A DNA stretch of 64,000 nt from Tenuifilum sp040752515 (lineage in GTDB: Bacteria; Bacteroidota; Bacteroidia; Bacteroidales; Tenuifilaceae), in the NCBI GenBank assembly GCA_040752515.1, contig JBFMGQ010000008.1, positions 1 to 64,000 of the forward strand, in the 5' to 3' direction. A program made the position numbers and the translations under genes. Positions within the stretch are counted from its first letter, which is position 1, and the number at the start of each line of letters is the position of its first letter. This document shows, piece after piece, positions 52,794 through 62,440 of the stretch. A model generated the notes under the pieces. It saw nothing but the letters and a program-made list of their open reading frames with translations. It made no database searches and was not told the DNA's origin.

Positions 52794-53918
52794 ATGAACG
52801 AGAATGCTTTCGACTTTAATAAGTTTATGGCCGATTCAAAGAATACCCTTATTAATCCCAAGGGATATTTTGAGTCGATGAGCACCGCTGGCGGTATGGT
52901 AGAACCCCTCCTTAAGGCACTCATTTACGGTTTAGTTGCTGCAATAATCAATGCCATTTGGTTTTTTGCTTTGGATAGCGTAGTTACTTTAGGTGCGTTT
53001 GGCGGCGCATTTGGAGTTGGAGCATTTATAATGACAATCATTGGCGCCATTATCGGATTGTTTATTGGTGCGGTTATTATTCTATTACTCTCAAGCATTA
53101 GTGGTGGTAATACCGATTTTGAAGCTAACTTAAGGGTAAGCGCATCGTTAATGGTTCTAATGCCCATCAACTCACTGCTTAATGTTTTTTCCTTTTTAAG
53201 CGGTTACCTTGGGGTAATAGTATCGTTAGCCATTAACTTATATGGCTTATACCTGCTTTACCTTGCCCTTACTAAAACCCTAAAAGGCAAAGAGGAAACA
53301 GCACGTATTATCATGTATGTTTTAATAGCACTTTTAGTGCTTGCTCAAGTTATAGGTTTCTTTAGCCGGCGAGCTGCCAGAAATCTTACCAGCGATTTAT
53401 CACGGTTTGAAGAGGCTTATGGCAATAAAGAGGGCAACGAACAAAACGCCGATTACAATTACTATAACAACGAAAAACCCGATAAGTTCCCAAGTAAAGC
53501 CCTGGAGCTTGTTAGGGTTCACCTTTCAACTGGTAACGGCGTTATTACCAAGGAAAAACTTGATAGGTTATTAAAATTAACCCAAGAACTCGACGAGTAC
53601 GAAAACGACATCGACAACGACAAGATAATAGCTCTGATTAAGGAGTATGGTTACACCGATATGACAGAGTATACCAACGATTATACTGTAGTTATTTCCG
53701 GTATAACAGCGGTGTCGAGTTTAAATGCCATGGAACAATTGCTTAACGCCACTGAAAAAGAGAAAAAAGCAGCGGGAGACTTCAAGGTTGATGAGATGCT
53801 TAAAAATGCTGCCATACAGTCAATCACCAGCGGCAAACTTACTGAATCGGATTTAATTGTTGTATTCAACAACTGGGATTCGGTTAAGGAGCTTGAAAAC
53901 AAAACAGTTACCGAGTAA
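52794..53918 (+). CDS. YIP1-family membrane protein with soluble C-terminal domain
   Basis: A 374-residue protein. Residues 1-200 match the bacterial YIP1 pattern: 'NTLINPKGYFESMSTAGGMV' at the N-terminus, then about five glycine-rich membrane helices ('IIGAIIGLFIGAVIILLLSS', 'LMPINSLLNVFSFLSGYLGV'). Residues 215-374 are soluble and helical with acidic patches ('LTQELDEYENDIDNDKIIAL'); no family recognised. Function unknown. It overlaps the ABC gene tail-to-tail by 11 bp. Confidence 0.75.
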   Translation: MNENAFDFNKFMADSKNTLINPKGYFESMSTAGGMVEPLLKALIYGLVAAIINAIWFFALDSVVTLGAFGGAFGVGAFIMTIIGAIIGLFIGAVIILLLSSISGGNTDFEANLRVSASLMVLMPINSLLNVFSFLSGYLGVIVSLAINLYGLYLLYLALTKTLKGKEETARIIMYVLIALLVLAQVIGFFSRRAARNLTSDLSRFEEAYGNKEGNEQNADYNYYNNEKPDKFPSKALELVRVHLSTGNGVITKEKLDRLLKLTQELDEYENDIDNDKIIALIKEYGYTDMTEYTNDYTVVISGITAVSSLNAMEQLLNATEKEKKAAGDFKVDEMLKNAAIQSITSGKLTESDLIVVFNNWDSVKELENKTVTE

Positions 53919-56900
53919 CCTTTTTGAAAAATCCCCATAAAACCGGCACCTTGCCGGTTTTTTTATTATTGATAAGATTTAACAGGGTGTATAGAAAAAT
54001 GGTGAAAATCCAAATGGCAATAATATTGAACCATATGGTTTTGATATACTGACCGTTGAAGAGCTTATAGGGTGCATACAAATGTGCGCGGCCAAAAGGA
54101 TGGTCGGGTAGCATGTATATGGGTTCGGCCTTTTGAATCAGCCTGTTTTCCGTTTCAAGGTATTTGGTTACCTCATTGCTACGTAAAACCCATTCGGCTA
54201 AGGCATTGTTATGGTTATTAAGCTTTAAGCGGTAAACCCCCTCGTCGCCAAGCTTGCCCTTTAACGCAACATAAACGCTATCGCGTTTAGCAGTGGCAAA
54301 TCGCTGTTGCTCCTGAAACAGCTTTTTGATATAAAGCAGGTAGCCGTTCAGCTCAAATGCCAGTTGATCGTATAGCTGCCCCTTTTTAAGATCCTCAAGT
54401 AACTCAAACTGGGGCACATCATCGGTTTGAGCAAGATGCTCAATCTCATTGGCAATAAAGCGTAAGTGTCGCGATATATCGGTACTCCTATCCTCCTCTA
54501 AACCATCGAGCCTTAGACACTCCTCCAGCTTAACCTGCAAGCGGGGTATCAGAAACGACGCTCGAAAAGCCGCACGGCTCAGCTGCATTTCGGCATCAAA
54601 AATATTTTTCTCGTAGCGGTTGTCCATGAACTGCGTTACCGCAAGCGCCTCGTAAGCCCAGCGCGATGTCATGATATCACCTATAACCGGAACATATACC
54701 CTGCGAGTAAGCGACGAGTTTAGGTTATCGAAATCAACCACCGTGCCGCTCAAAAGGATTTGCGGAACAAGCAAAAGCGGAATGGTAATGTATATGGCTA
54801 CAACCGATTTCATCACCGAGCTGATAATTAGTCCGAGCATGTTTGCAAAACATGCCGAGCTGAAAAGAACCAACCAGTACTTTAGGGTTAAACCCTTTAT
54901 GCCGATTATTGTTACACTTACACCAACAAACAGAAGCATTTGCAGAGCCGATAATCCAAACAGGTAAAGAACTTTTGAGTTGATGTAGCTGAACCGGCTT
55001 AAGCTGAGAAACGACTCGCGTTCAAGTATTCGGCGGTCGCCAATGATTTCCTCGGCGCTAACGCTCAACCCTAAAAACAGCGATACAATAACGCTCATAA
55101 AAATGAATGCAGGGATATTGCGGTTAGCCGCAAAAATATACTCGTTACCCGGCGAGTACTTTATGAAAAACGAAAGTATAAGTCCTAAAACTATTGGCTC
55201 AAGTATATTGAGCAGCATGTATTGTCTGTTCGCCAGCTTTGCCAATAGGTTTCGCTTGCTGAATACTTTCAGCTGCTTCACCACATCGGGTAATTGGAAT
55301 TTACTTTGGGGTAAGGGTGTTTTACCCTCAACCTCAACCACTTTGGGCTGTATCGATTCGCAGTAAAGCCTATACCACTCCTCGGGCGATACCTTGCGGT
55401 TAATGGTGTATAATCCGCTCCTATCAACCTGCCGCTGCTCAATGATATCGAGTATATCCTCAGGGTTTACCCTTTTCTTTTGAGCCTGCGAAACTACCAA
55501 ATGACCAACCTTAACTGACTTTTCCCTGAAGTAAGTTATGGCTTCGGTTGGGTTGCCCACATAAACAGGATAGCCACCCTTATCCAAAACCCAAAGTCTA
55601 TCGAACATCCTGAAAAGCCTTTCGGAAGGCTGGTGGATATTTACCACTATCAGCTTTCCGGCATCGGCAAGGTTGCGGAGCAAGCCTAATACCATAACCG
55701 AATCGTTTGACGAAAGGCCACTTGTGGGTTCATCGAGGAAAAGAACTGCTGGCTCACGGAGAAGTTCAAGACCAATATTTAGCCTTTTGCGCTGACCCCC
55801 GCTTATTACCTTATCAAGGGCATTCCCTACCCTCAGGTTTCGGATTTCCCATAAATCTAAACTTTTAAGGGTAGAATCTACAAGCTCCCGCACCTGTTTC
55901 CGGCTATAATTGCCAAAGCATAAACGTGCGTTAAAGAGCATGTTCTGGTAAACGGTTAGGTTCTCAATAAGCAAGTCGTCCTGCGGTACAAAACCTATTA
56001 CACCCATCAGTTTGTGGGGCTCGTTGTGCACATCGTATCCGTTAATTAATACTTTTCCTTTATGGGGAACTAACTTGCCCGATAAAAGATTAAGAAGGGT
56101 GGATTTGCCAACACCACTGCCACCAAGTATGCCCACTACCCTCCCCGATTCCTCAACGGTGCTAAATGGTTTAATACCCTGGCTGCTTCCGGGAAAAGTA
56201 AACTCAATGCCCTGAACAACCAGTTTTACAGGTTGAACACCGGAGTGTATTAACCTGATTTGGGTAATATCGTTGTATTGTATTTGCTCGCCGGTACCTA
56301 ACAATATTGTAGTGCCTGGCTTAAAACAGTAATAGCGGTTTGAGGCTAAATTTTCATCTTCAATAGTCATTTTTCTGTCGCCATCGTACCGCACCAGGTA
56401 ACAACCTATTTTATGGAAATAGGCAAAAAGCATAGCTCCACCTATTCCTATGCGTTTCTCGCCTATTATTATGTTCTGCCCATCAATATTATTCTTATCG
56501 TCGTAAAGTAGTATTAACCTGTTTCTATTGCTCGATATCCACCTTTCGAAATCGTTTTGAGAATATACTGAACTACTGGGTAATTGTAAACTATCCTGCG
56601 ATTGACTGAAACTAAGAAAAAGGTAAAGGCAAATGGCATCATCGGGTTGTATGCCAATGGCATTCCATGCAGTAAAAAGCTTATCGGTTAAATCATTGGC
56701 GTGATTTGTAAGCGCACGGTAAAAGGCAATGGCTAATTCAATACGCTGATCTGCAGTAAACGATTGACAAGGCAAATCGCTATCTTGAATAGCCTTGTCT
56801 TTTGAAAAACTTGTTGAGTTTATGATTCTATCAAACTGTTTGAGAAGTTCTTGTCCACTTACCTCAGAATCGGGCGAAGAAATGAAGCTAAGGATAATCT

Positions 56901-56982
56901 CCCGACATTGCTCAACATCCCAGTCCCTGCGGGTTAAGTCTGCCAGTGTATCGACAAGTCCAATGGCGATATTCTTATCCAA
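53908..56982 (-). CDS. ABC transporter fusion: helical/FHA-like N-terminus, ATPase, ABC-2 permease
   Basis: A 1024-residue single-chain half transporter of ABCG/White type. Residues 1-130 are helical and resemble TerB-like domains; 160-250 may be a degenerate FHA-like beta-sandwich. The ATPase lies at about 255-490: Walker A 'GGSGVGKSTLLNLLSG', Q-loop 'FVPQDDLLIENLTVYQN', signature 'VISGGQRKRLNIGLE', Walker B 'AVLFLDEPTSGLSSNDS'. Membrane helices follow at about 600-790 ('ILEPIVLGLILSFFIKY', 'MSVIVSLFLGLSV') and one last near 995. A soluble helical insert lies between. Substrate unknown. Confidence 0.85.
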   Translation of the reverse strand: MDKNIAIGLVDTLADLTRRDWDVEQCREIILSFISSPDSEVSGQELLKQFDRIINSTSFSKDKAIQDSDLPCQSFTADQRIELAIAFYRALTNHANDLTDKLFTAWNAIGIQPDDAICLYLFLSFSQSQDSLQLPSSSVYSQNDFERWISSNRNRLILLYDDKNNIDGQNIIIGEKRIGIGGAMLFAYFHKIGCYLVRYDGDRKMTIEDENLASNRYYCFKPGTTILLGTGEQIQYNDITQIRLIHSGVQPVKLVVQGIEFTFPGSSQGIKPFSTVEESGRVVGILGGSGVGKSTLLNLLSGKLVPHKGKVLINGYDVHNEPHKLMGVIGFVPQDDLLIENLTVYQNMLFNARLCFGNYSRKQVRELVDSTLKSLDLWEIRNLRVGNALDKVISGGQRKRLNIGLELLREPAVLFLDEPTSGLSSNDSVMVLGLLRNLADAGKLIVVNIHQPSERLFRMFDRLWVLDKGGYPVYVGNPTEAITYFREKSVKVGHLVVSQAQKKRVNPEDILDIIEQRQVDRSGLYTINRKVSPEEWYRLYCESIQPKVVEVEGKTPLPQSKFQLPDVVKQLKVFSKRNLLAKLANRQYMLLNILEPIVLGLILSFFIKYSPGNEYIFAANRNIPAFIFMSVIVSLFLGLSVSAEEIIGDRRILERESFLSLSRFSYINSKVLYLFGLSALQMLLFVGVSVTIIGIKGLTLKYWLVLFSSACFANMLGLIISSVMKSVVAIYITIPLLLVPQILLSGTVVDFDNLNSSLTRRVYVPVIGDIMTSRWAYEALAVTQFMDNRYEKNIFDAEMQLSRAAFRASFLIPRLQVKLEECLRLDGLEEDRSTDISRHLRFIANEIEHLAQTDDVPQFELLEDLKKGQLYDQLAFELNGYLLYIKKLFQEQQRFATAKRDSVYVALKGKLGDEGVYRLKLNNHNNALAEWVLRSNEVTKYLETENRLIQKAEPIYMLPDHPFGRAHLYAPYKLFNGQYIKTIWFNIIAIWIFTIFLYTLLNLINNKKTGKVPVLWGFFKKVTR
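53939..53964 (+). terminator. Terminator of the YIP1 gene inside the convergent ABC gene
   Basis: AAACCGGCA-cct-TGCCGGTTT hairpin with T7 (53958-53964), 20 bp after the YIP1 stop. It lies within the last codons of the minus-strand ABC gene, so one segment serves as terminator and coding sequence. Confidence 0.8.
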
Positions 56983-57050
56983 ACTTTACGTTTTTAAAGC
57001 TCCGTTTAATTAGATAGTTTAAACAGTTAAAAGTTACAGCAAAAAATAAA

Positions 57051-57077
57051 AAAACGCACCTTTATGGGGTGCGTTTT
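57051..57077 (-). terminator. Terminator of the 57101 lipoprotein gene
   Basis: Minus-strand hairpin AAAACGCACC/GGTGCGTTTT with a 7 nt loop, then a T-rich run (57054-57041), 24 bp after the stop codon. Confidence 0.75.
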
Positions 57078-57100
57078 TGGAATTATTTTAAAGAAAGCAA

Positions 57101-57913
57101 CTATACCAATGCATTGCGTACCTTGGTAATTTCTTCCATTATTTTCTGGAACTGGTCATTGGTTAATTTTTCGCCTTCTACTTTGTTGTAAATAGCCTGA
57201 ATGGGTGCAAGCATATCCATCAACTCCTTAACCTCTGGAACATCGGCTCGGGGAGTCATAAGCTCCATAAGCTTGGAAAGGGGAGCCTTTTGGTTGGCAA
57301 GTATTTTGATGAACTCGGTGTTATCGCGACTGGTTAAGGCAATCTGCGAAGTGATGTAAACCCCCTCAATCCAGCTACCGGCAACAACCATAAGCGAAAG
57401 GCTTTCCTTTTGGTTTTGAACAAGGGTTCGATAGGTTTCGTAATACGAGTTGGTGAAAATAACTATCAACGAATCCTTATTGTCGATATTCTTTTCAACA
57501 TTTACAGCCAACTCGGGGGTAAAGCCAGCGTTGATATTGAGTTCCTCAACAAGCTGTTTGCATACCTTTAGGAAATTCATGGTTTCCTGTTTCATTTGAT
57601 AGGTTGTTGAGTAGGCAAGGTCGGCACCGTAAATACCCAGGTTAACGGCCTTGGCCTTTTCGGTCATGTATTTCCCAACATTATCAACCGGGTTGCAAAT
57701 ACCAATAATGAAACTTGCCCCGGCCTTATTAATCATCTGAATAACCTCAAATGAAGTAGGAATAGGATAATTGGTTACCTCCTGAAAGGCTTGCTCCTTT
57801 GATTCAGCCTGTAATTCTTCGGCCTGCTTTGCCTGCTTATTACCACAACCGAAGATAATGGCTGCCAGCATGGCCAATGATAGAATTCGTAGGGTGTTGG
57901 TGTAGTTTTTCAT
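57101..57913 (-). CDS. Uncharacterised lipoprotein
   Basis: A 270-residue protein I do not recognise. The lipobox 'MLAAIIFGCGNKQ' places the lipidated Cys at about 23. The mature chain is mostly helical, begins with a Gln/Glu/Lys-rich stretch ('AKQAEELQAESKEQAFQEV') and has repeated hydrophobic helices ('LNINAGFTPELAVNVEKNID', 'WIEGVYITSQIALTSRDNTE'). It sits alone between its own terminator and dnaG and is probably periplasmic. Confidence 0.7.
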   Translation of the reverse strand: MKNYTNTLRILSLAMLAAIIFGCGNKQAKQAEELQAESKEQAFQEVTNYPIPTSFEVIQMINKAGASFIIGICNPVDNVGKYMTEKAKAVNLGIYGADLAYSTTYQMKQETMNFLKVCKQLVEELNINAGFTPELAVNVEKNIDNKDSLIVIFTNSYYETYRTLVQNQKESLSLMVVAGSWIEGVYITSQIALTSRDNTEFIKILANQKAPLSKLMELMTPRADVPEVKELMDMLAPIQAIYNKVEGEKLTNDQFQKIMEEITKVRNALV

Positions 57914-58166
57914 GTTTGTATCTGTTTTAATGGTTAAACTGGTTTAGTTATAAGTTACCTTTCGATCCTCAATTACAAATAAACCCAATATAATGTTTAT
58001 TGTTTGAATAGGGATTACTGTAAAGGTTTAAAGTTGATGTTGTTTTGTGTAAATTTACAAAAATTCACAATAAAAAAAGAGTCTAACACTAAAAAGTTTA
58101 AAGCATTTGTTGTTCTGTTGCTTTAATAACCTAACTTTTGCTTAAACTGATTGGTTTAACAACCCC

Positions 58167-60107
58167 TTAAAGTATAACTCTATCCAAATCTTTCGACATC
58201 CTATTCATAATGGCATAAAGATCCTTAAGCCTCAGGAGCAACTGATTGGTTTCCTCTACCTGGTCGGACTTGAGTTTGCTAAGTTCATCCGTTAACTTGC
58301 CAATGGCCAGCTTAAGAACCTTGCTTTTATAAACCATAATGGCTTTGGGGATGGCTGTTTGAAGGAAATCGGCACCCTCAGTTACCTCGGCCTTATGCTT
58401 CTCCCAAATACGGCTAAGCACGTATTTCTCCGTAAGTAAATCTACTGCCATCTGGCTAATCTCAGGGTCGCTATGGTTAATAAAATACCTGTTGTCCACC
58501 TCTACATGCGTTTCCAGCAAACGCACGTATTCATCAAAAATCTTTTTGTAAACCAAATTCTGAAACTCTAAATCATCGTTTAAAATCTCATCAATGATGA
58601 AGTGTGCAACGGTTATTGTGATAATCTCATTGGAATCGTCAACCTCCTGGCTGAATAGCACCTCATTCCCATTATTAAGCAAAAAACGCACTATTTCTTT
58701 TTCCTGTTCCTCGCAATTAATGCCCTTAACATAAGAGGGTATTTTGGGGGTTTCGTGCTCCCGAACTATCTCGGTTCGTTCACGTTGGAGCAATTGCTCC
58801 ATTCGACTTCTGCGTAGCTTACCAACCTCAGAGTAAAGCACATCCTCGCCAATATCCATTAAGCGGGCACACTCCTTGATGTAAACCGCCCGAATAACCT
58901 GATCGGGGATTGCGCTTATTGAGCGCACTATATCGGTAATAAGACTGGCACGCTTTATGGGATCGTTCTTGGCTTCGTCGAGAAGTAGGCGGGTTTTAAA
59001 TTTGATGAAATCGGTTTCGTTCTGGATGATATAATCGAGCACCTCCGTTGCACTATGGGTACGGGCAAAACTATCGGGGTCTTCGCCCTCGGGCAAGAGC
59101 ACCACCTTTACGTTAAGCCCTTCCTCCAGAATCATATCGATACCCCTGAGCGAGGCCTTGATACCTGCAGCATCGCCATCGTAGAGTACGGTAACGTTTG
59201 GCGTAAAACGCTTAATCAACTTGATTTGATCCTGCGTGAGCGAGGTTCCTGAGCTGGCCACCACATTCTCGATACCAGTTTGGTGTAATGAGATAACATC
59301 GGTGTACCCCTCAACCAGAAAGCATTTATTTTCCTGGGTGATGGCTTTTTTGGCATGGTAAATACCGTAAAGCACTTCGCTTTTGTGGTAAACCTCGCTT
59401 TCGGGACTGTTAAGATACTTGGCTGTTTTTTTATCGGCTTTGAGTATTCGCCCGCCAAATCCTATAACCCTGCCGCTAATGCTATGAATGGGAAACATCA
59501 CCCTTCCCGCAAAGCGATCGAAAGTAGTGCCATCGTCGCGTTTTATGGTAAGGCCTGTTTTAACAAGGTAATCAAGCTTAAATCCATCGCGGAGGGCGCT
59601 TTGGGTAAAGGCGTCGCGCTGATCGAGGCAGTAGCCCAGCTGAAATTTTTCGATGATATGATCCTTGAACCCTCGCTCGCGGAAGTAGGCCATGGCAATG
59701 GTTTTGCCATCGGAGTGCTTATGCAGCATGTCGGAAAAGTAGCGCTGGGCATACGAGTTGATTACCATAAGGCTCTCGCGCTCGTTCCGTTTCTCTATCT
59801 CCTCGGGGGTAACCTCTTTCTCTTCAATTTCGATGTGATACTTCTTGGCCAGGAATTTTAGCGCCTCCACGTAGTTAAGGCGCTCATGCTCCATTATGAA
59901 GTTAACCACATTGCCCCCCTTACCGCATCCAAAGCATTTGAATATGCCCTTCGACTGGCTAACAGTAAACGAAGGGGTTTTCTCGTTATGAAAAGGGCAA
60001 AGCCCCAAGTAGTTTACCCCACGTTTCCGGAGGGTAACATACTCCTTAACCACCTCAACAATATCGGCTGCAGCTATTATTTTATCAACTGTATGCTGAT
60101 CAATCAT
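58167..60107 (-). CDS. dnaG: DNA primase
   Basis: A 646-residue replication primase. The N-terminal CHC2 zinc site is C37-x2-H40-x17-C58-x2-C61 ('LCPFHNEKTPSFTVS', 'FKCFGCGKGG'). The RNA-polymerase core has 'YFRERGFKDHIIEKFQLGY', 'RFAGRVMFPIHSISGRVIGF' and the Toprim motifs 'CFLVEGYTDVISLHQTG' and 'VTVLYDGDAAGIKASLRGID'. A C-terminal helicase-binding region of about 200 residues follows. Alone on its strand, with the upstream gap carrying no clear promoter. Confidence 0.97.
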   Translation of the reverse strand: MIDQHTVDKIIAAADIVEVVKEYVTLRKRGVNYLGLCPFHNEKTPSFTVSQSKGIFKCFGCGKGGNVVNFIMEHERLNYVEALKFLAKKYHIEIEEKEVTPEEIEKRNERESLMVINSYAQRYFSDMLHKHSDGKTIAMAYFRERGFKDHIIEKFQLGYCLDQRDAFTQSALRDGFKLDYLVKTGLTIKRDDGTTFDRFAGRVMFPIHSISGRVIGFGGRILKADKKTAKYLNSPESEVYHKSEVLYGIYHAKKAITQENKCFLVEGYTDVISLHQTGIENVVASSGTSLTQDQIKLIKRFTPNVTVLYDGDAAGIKASLRGIDMILEEGLNVKVVLLPEGEDPDSFARTHSATEVLDYIIQNETDFIKFKTRLLLDEAKNDPIKRASLITDIVRSISAIPDQVIRAVYIKECARLMDIGEDVLYSEVGKLRRSRMEQLLQRERTEIVREHETPKIPSYVKGINCEEQEKEIVRFLLNNGNEVLFSQEVDDSNEIITITVAHFIIDEILNDDLEFQNLVYKKIFDEYVRLLETHVEVDNRYFINHSDPEISQMAVDLLTEKYVLSRIWEKHKAEVTEGADFLQTAIPKAIMVYKSKVLKLAIGKLTDELSKLKSDQVEETNQLLLRLKDLYAIMNRMSKDLDRVIL

Positions 60108-60282
60108 TTAACACCACGTTTTTTGCCCTATTCATTTGTAAAGATAGTGTAAGATGATTTTATAACTCGATATTTTATGTATGTGTTTATGAACAACCGC
60201 GCTAAATTGATTAACCAAAGGTGTTAATAAGTGGTTGATAGTGGAAATGGCAGTTGGTGTTCCTATTGACAAACCTCTGATA

Positions 60283-60312
60283 AAAAAACCGCCTTAAAAA
60301 GGCGGTTTTTTT
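60283..60312 (-). terminator. Terminator of lpdA
   Basis: AAAAAACCGCC-ttaaaaa-GGCGGTTTTTT hairpin with T-tracts on both exits, 24 bp after the lpdA stop on the minus strand. Could act in both directions. Confidence 0.8.
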
Positions 60313-60335
60313 ATTCCCTTGCAATACCAATTATA

Positions 60336-61724
60336 TTATATATGAATTGCCTCGCCGTATGCAGCGGCAGCGGCTTCCATAATTGCCTCGCTCATGGTAG
60401 GATGCGGGTGTATGCTCTTGATTAGCTCATGGCCTGTGGTTTCGAGGTTGCGAGCCACTACCAGTTCGGCTATCATCTCGGTAACATTACCGCCCACCAT
60501 GTGGGCGCCAAGCAATTCGCCATACTTGGCATCAAATATCAACTTAACAAAACCATCGCGGTTTCCGGCTGCAGTAGCTTTGCCCGAGGCTGTAAAGGGA
60601 AATTTACCCACCTTAATTTCATGGCCTGCATCGCGAGCAGCCTTCTCACTCATGCCAACGCTCGATACCTCAGGCGTGGTGTAGGTGCAACCGGGAATGT
60701 TCTTATAGTTTACAGGATGTGGGTTAAGCCCGGCAATCTTTTCAACACAAACAATACCCTCGGCCGATGCAACGTGGGCTAAGGCTGGACCTGGTACTAT
60801 ATCGCCAATGGCGTAAACACCCTCAACATTGGTGCGGTAGAACTCATCAACCTTTACCTTACCCTTATCAACAGCAATACCTAATTCCTCAATTCCAATA
60901 CCCTCAAGGTTGGGGGTAATGCCCACTGCCGATAACACCACTTCGGCCTCAACCACCTCGGCTCCCTTTTTGGTTTGGATAGTAACCTTACACAAATCGC
61001 CCGAGGTGTCAACCGCCTCGACCGATGCTTCGGTTTTAACTGTTATGCCAGCCTTTTTGAAGGCACGCTCAAGGGTTTTACTTACCTCCTCGTCCTCCAA
61101 AGGAACAATATTGGGCATGTACTCAACCAGGGTTACCTTGGTGCCAATTGCATTGTAAAAGTAAGCAAACTCACTTCCAATGGCACCTGAACCAACAACA
61201 ACCATCGATGCGGGCTGCTTGGGTAAGGTAAGAGCCTGACGGTATCCTATTACCTTTACCCCATCCTGTTTAAGGTTTGGCAGTTCGCGCGAACGCGCAC
61301 CAGTGGCAATAATGATGTGTTTAGCTGTGTAATCGGCTTGGGTGCCATCGGCAGCGGTAACCGTTACGGTATGGTTATCCTTTAGCTTGCCAAACCCGTT
61401 AATAACGGTGATGTTGTTCTTTTTAAAAAGGAACTGAATGCCCTTGCTCATGGCATCGGCTACACCACGGCTGCGAGCAATCATCTTCTCAAAATCGGGT
61501 TTTACATCGGCGGCTACCACACCGTATTCGGAAGCATGCGAAGCATACTCGAAAACCTGGGCACTTTTCAGCAATGCTTTGGTGGGAATACATCCCCAAT
61601 TCAAACAGATACCGCCAAGGTTCTCTTTTTCAACCACGGCTACCTTCATTCCAAGCTGACTGGCGCGTATGGCAGCAACGTAGCCACCGGGGCCACTTCC
61701 GATTACTATTAGGTCGAAATTCAT
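60336..61724 (-). CDS. lpdA: Dihydrolipoyl dehydrogenase
   Basis: A 462-residue flavoprotein that re-oxidises lipoyl groups in 2-oxoacid dehydrogenases or the glycine cleavage system. FAD site 'VIGSGPGGYVAAIRASQLG', redox-active C40-x4-C45 ('GGICLNWGCIPTKALL'), NAD site 'VVGSGAIGSEFAYFYNAIGT' and the interface His-Glu in 'SIHPHPTMSEAIMEA'. No E1 or E2 gene is beside it. TAATTTTG on the minus strand at 61752-61745 is a -7 candidate. Confidence 0.96.
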   Translation of the reverse strand: MNFDLIVIGSGPGGYVAAIRASQLGMKVAVVEKENLGGICLNWGCIPTKALLKSAQVFEYASHASEYGVVAADVKPDFEKMIARSRGVADAMSKGIQFLFKKNNITVINGFGKLKDNHTVTVTAADGTQADYTAKHIIIATGARSRELPNLKQDGVKVIGYRQALTLPKQPASMVVVGSGAIGSEFAYFYNAIGTKVTLVEYMPNIVPLEDEEVSKTLERAFKKAGITVKTEASVEAVDTSGDLCKVTIQTKKGAEVVEAEVVLSAVGITPNLEGIGIEELGIAVDKGKVKVDEFYRTNVEGVYAIGDIVPGPALAHVASAEGIVCVEKIAGLNPHPVNYKNIPGCTYTTPEVSSVGMSEKAARDAGHEIKVGKFPFTASGKATAAGNRDGFVKLIFDAKYGELLGAHMVGGNVTEMIAELVVARNLETTGHELIKSIHPHPTMSEAIMEAAAAAYGEAIHI

Positions 61725-61744
61725 AGTTTCAAATTTTTGTTTGT

Positions 61745-61752
61745 CAAAATTA
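61745..61752 (-). promoter_or_regulatory. -7 element of lpdA
   Basis: The minus strand reads TAATTTTG, an exact TAnnTTTG match 20 bp before the lpdA ATG at 61724. No -33 TTG at the right place. The remainder of the gap to 61980 shows nothing else. Confidence 0.4.
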
Positions 61753-61980
61753 CAATAACAAATGGAATGGGAAAATGTTAGATGTAATACTTGTCATTAA
61801 TCGTTTACTGGCAGCCCTGTTCATATTGAATTAGGATTTCAAGTGTTTGCTCTGAATTGGTATTTGAACTTAAACAACCGTATATAAAAAACAAAACCTG
61901 ATAACCTGAAGATCACAGTTCAATGACAATAAGAAACAATTAATCGAACCTGAACGTAAACGAACTAAAAAATAGAACCA

Positions 61981-62427
61981 ATGGAAGATAAGACATCCCT
62001 TGCCCTGTCGAGTTTTCAGGGGAATGCCAATTGCGCTCAATCTGTTTTGCTTGCATTTGCTATTGATGAAGGGTTAACTGCCGAGCAATGCCTAATGTTG
62101 GGATCCGGACTGGGTGGCGGTGTTGGGCAAAAGCAGCACATTTGCGGAGCCATAAATGCCGGGGCAATGATTATTGGCCTTAGATTCGGCAACAGTAACC
62201 CAAGCGATACCGATGCCAAACAAAGGGCAACCGCGCTTGTGGCCGAATACATGGATAAATGTGCTCAAAGTTTAGGTTCAACCGATTGCTGTAAAATTCT
62301 TGGAGTTGATTTGAACGATTCCATAGCAAAGCAAAAGGCCCGCGATGCCGGCCTGTTCGATATGGTTTGTGGCAAAGCCATTAAAACTGTTTGCCAGCTG
62401 CTCGAAAATGATTACCGGATAGAGTAA
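61981..62427 (+). CDS. C-GCAxxG-C-C family protein
   Basis: A 148-residue cysteine-rich protein. 'NCAQSVLLAF', 'GSGLGGGVGQKQHICGAINA', 'STDCCKILG' and 'DMVCGKAIKTVCQLL' place the cysteines in the order that names the family (here C-GAxxAG in the central motif). Members often sit near metal or redox genes and are thought to bind a metal or cluster. Here the convergent neighbour is a Zn/Mn-type ABC transporter. Confidence 0.88.
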   Translation: MEDKTSLALSSFQGNANCAQSVLLAFAIDEGLTAEQCLMLGSGLGGGVGQKQHICGAINAGAMIIGLRFGNSNPSDTDAKQRATALVAEYMDKCAQSLGSTDCCKILGVDLNDSIAKQKARDAGLFDMVCGKAIKTVCQLLENDYRIE

Positions 62428-62440
62428 CCCTTCGGTTCAA

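Noticed and set aside
59355..59861. 168-residue plus-strand ORF inside dnaG
   Set aside because: Antisense to the catalytic core of DnaG; no family or start signals.
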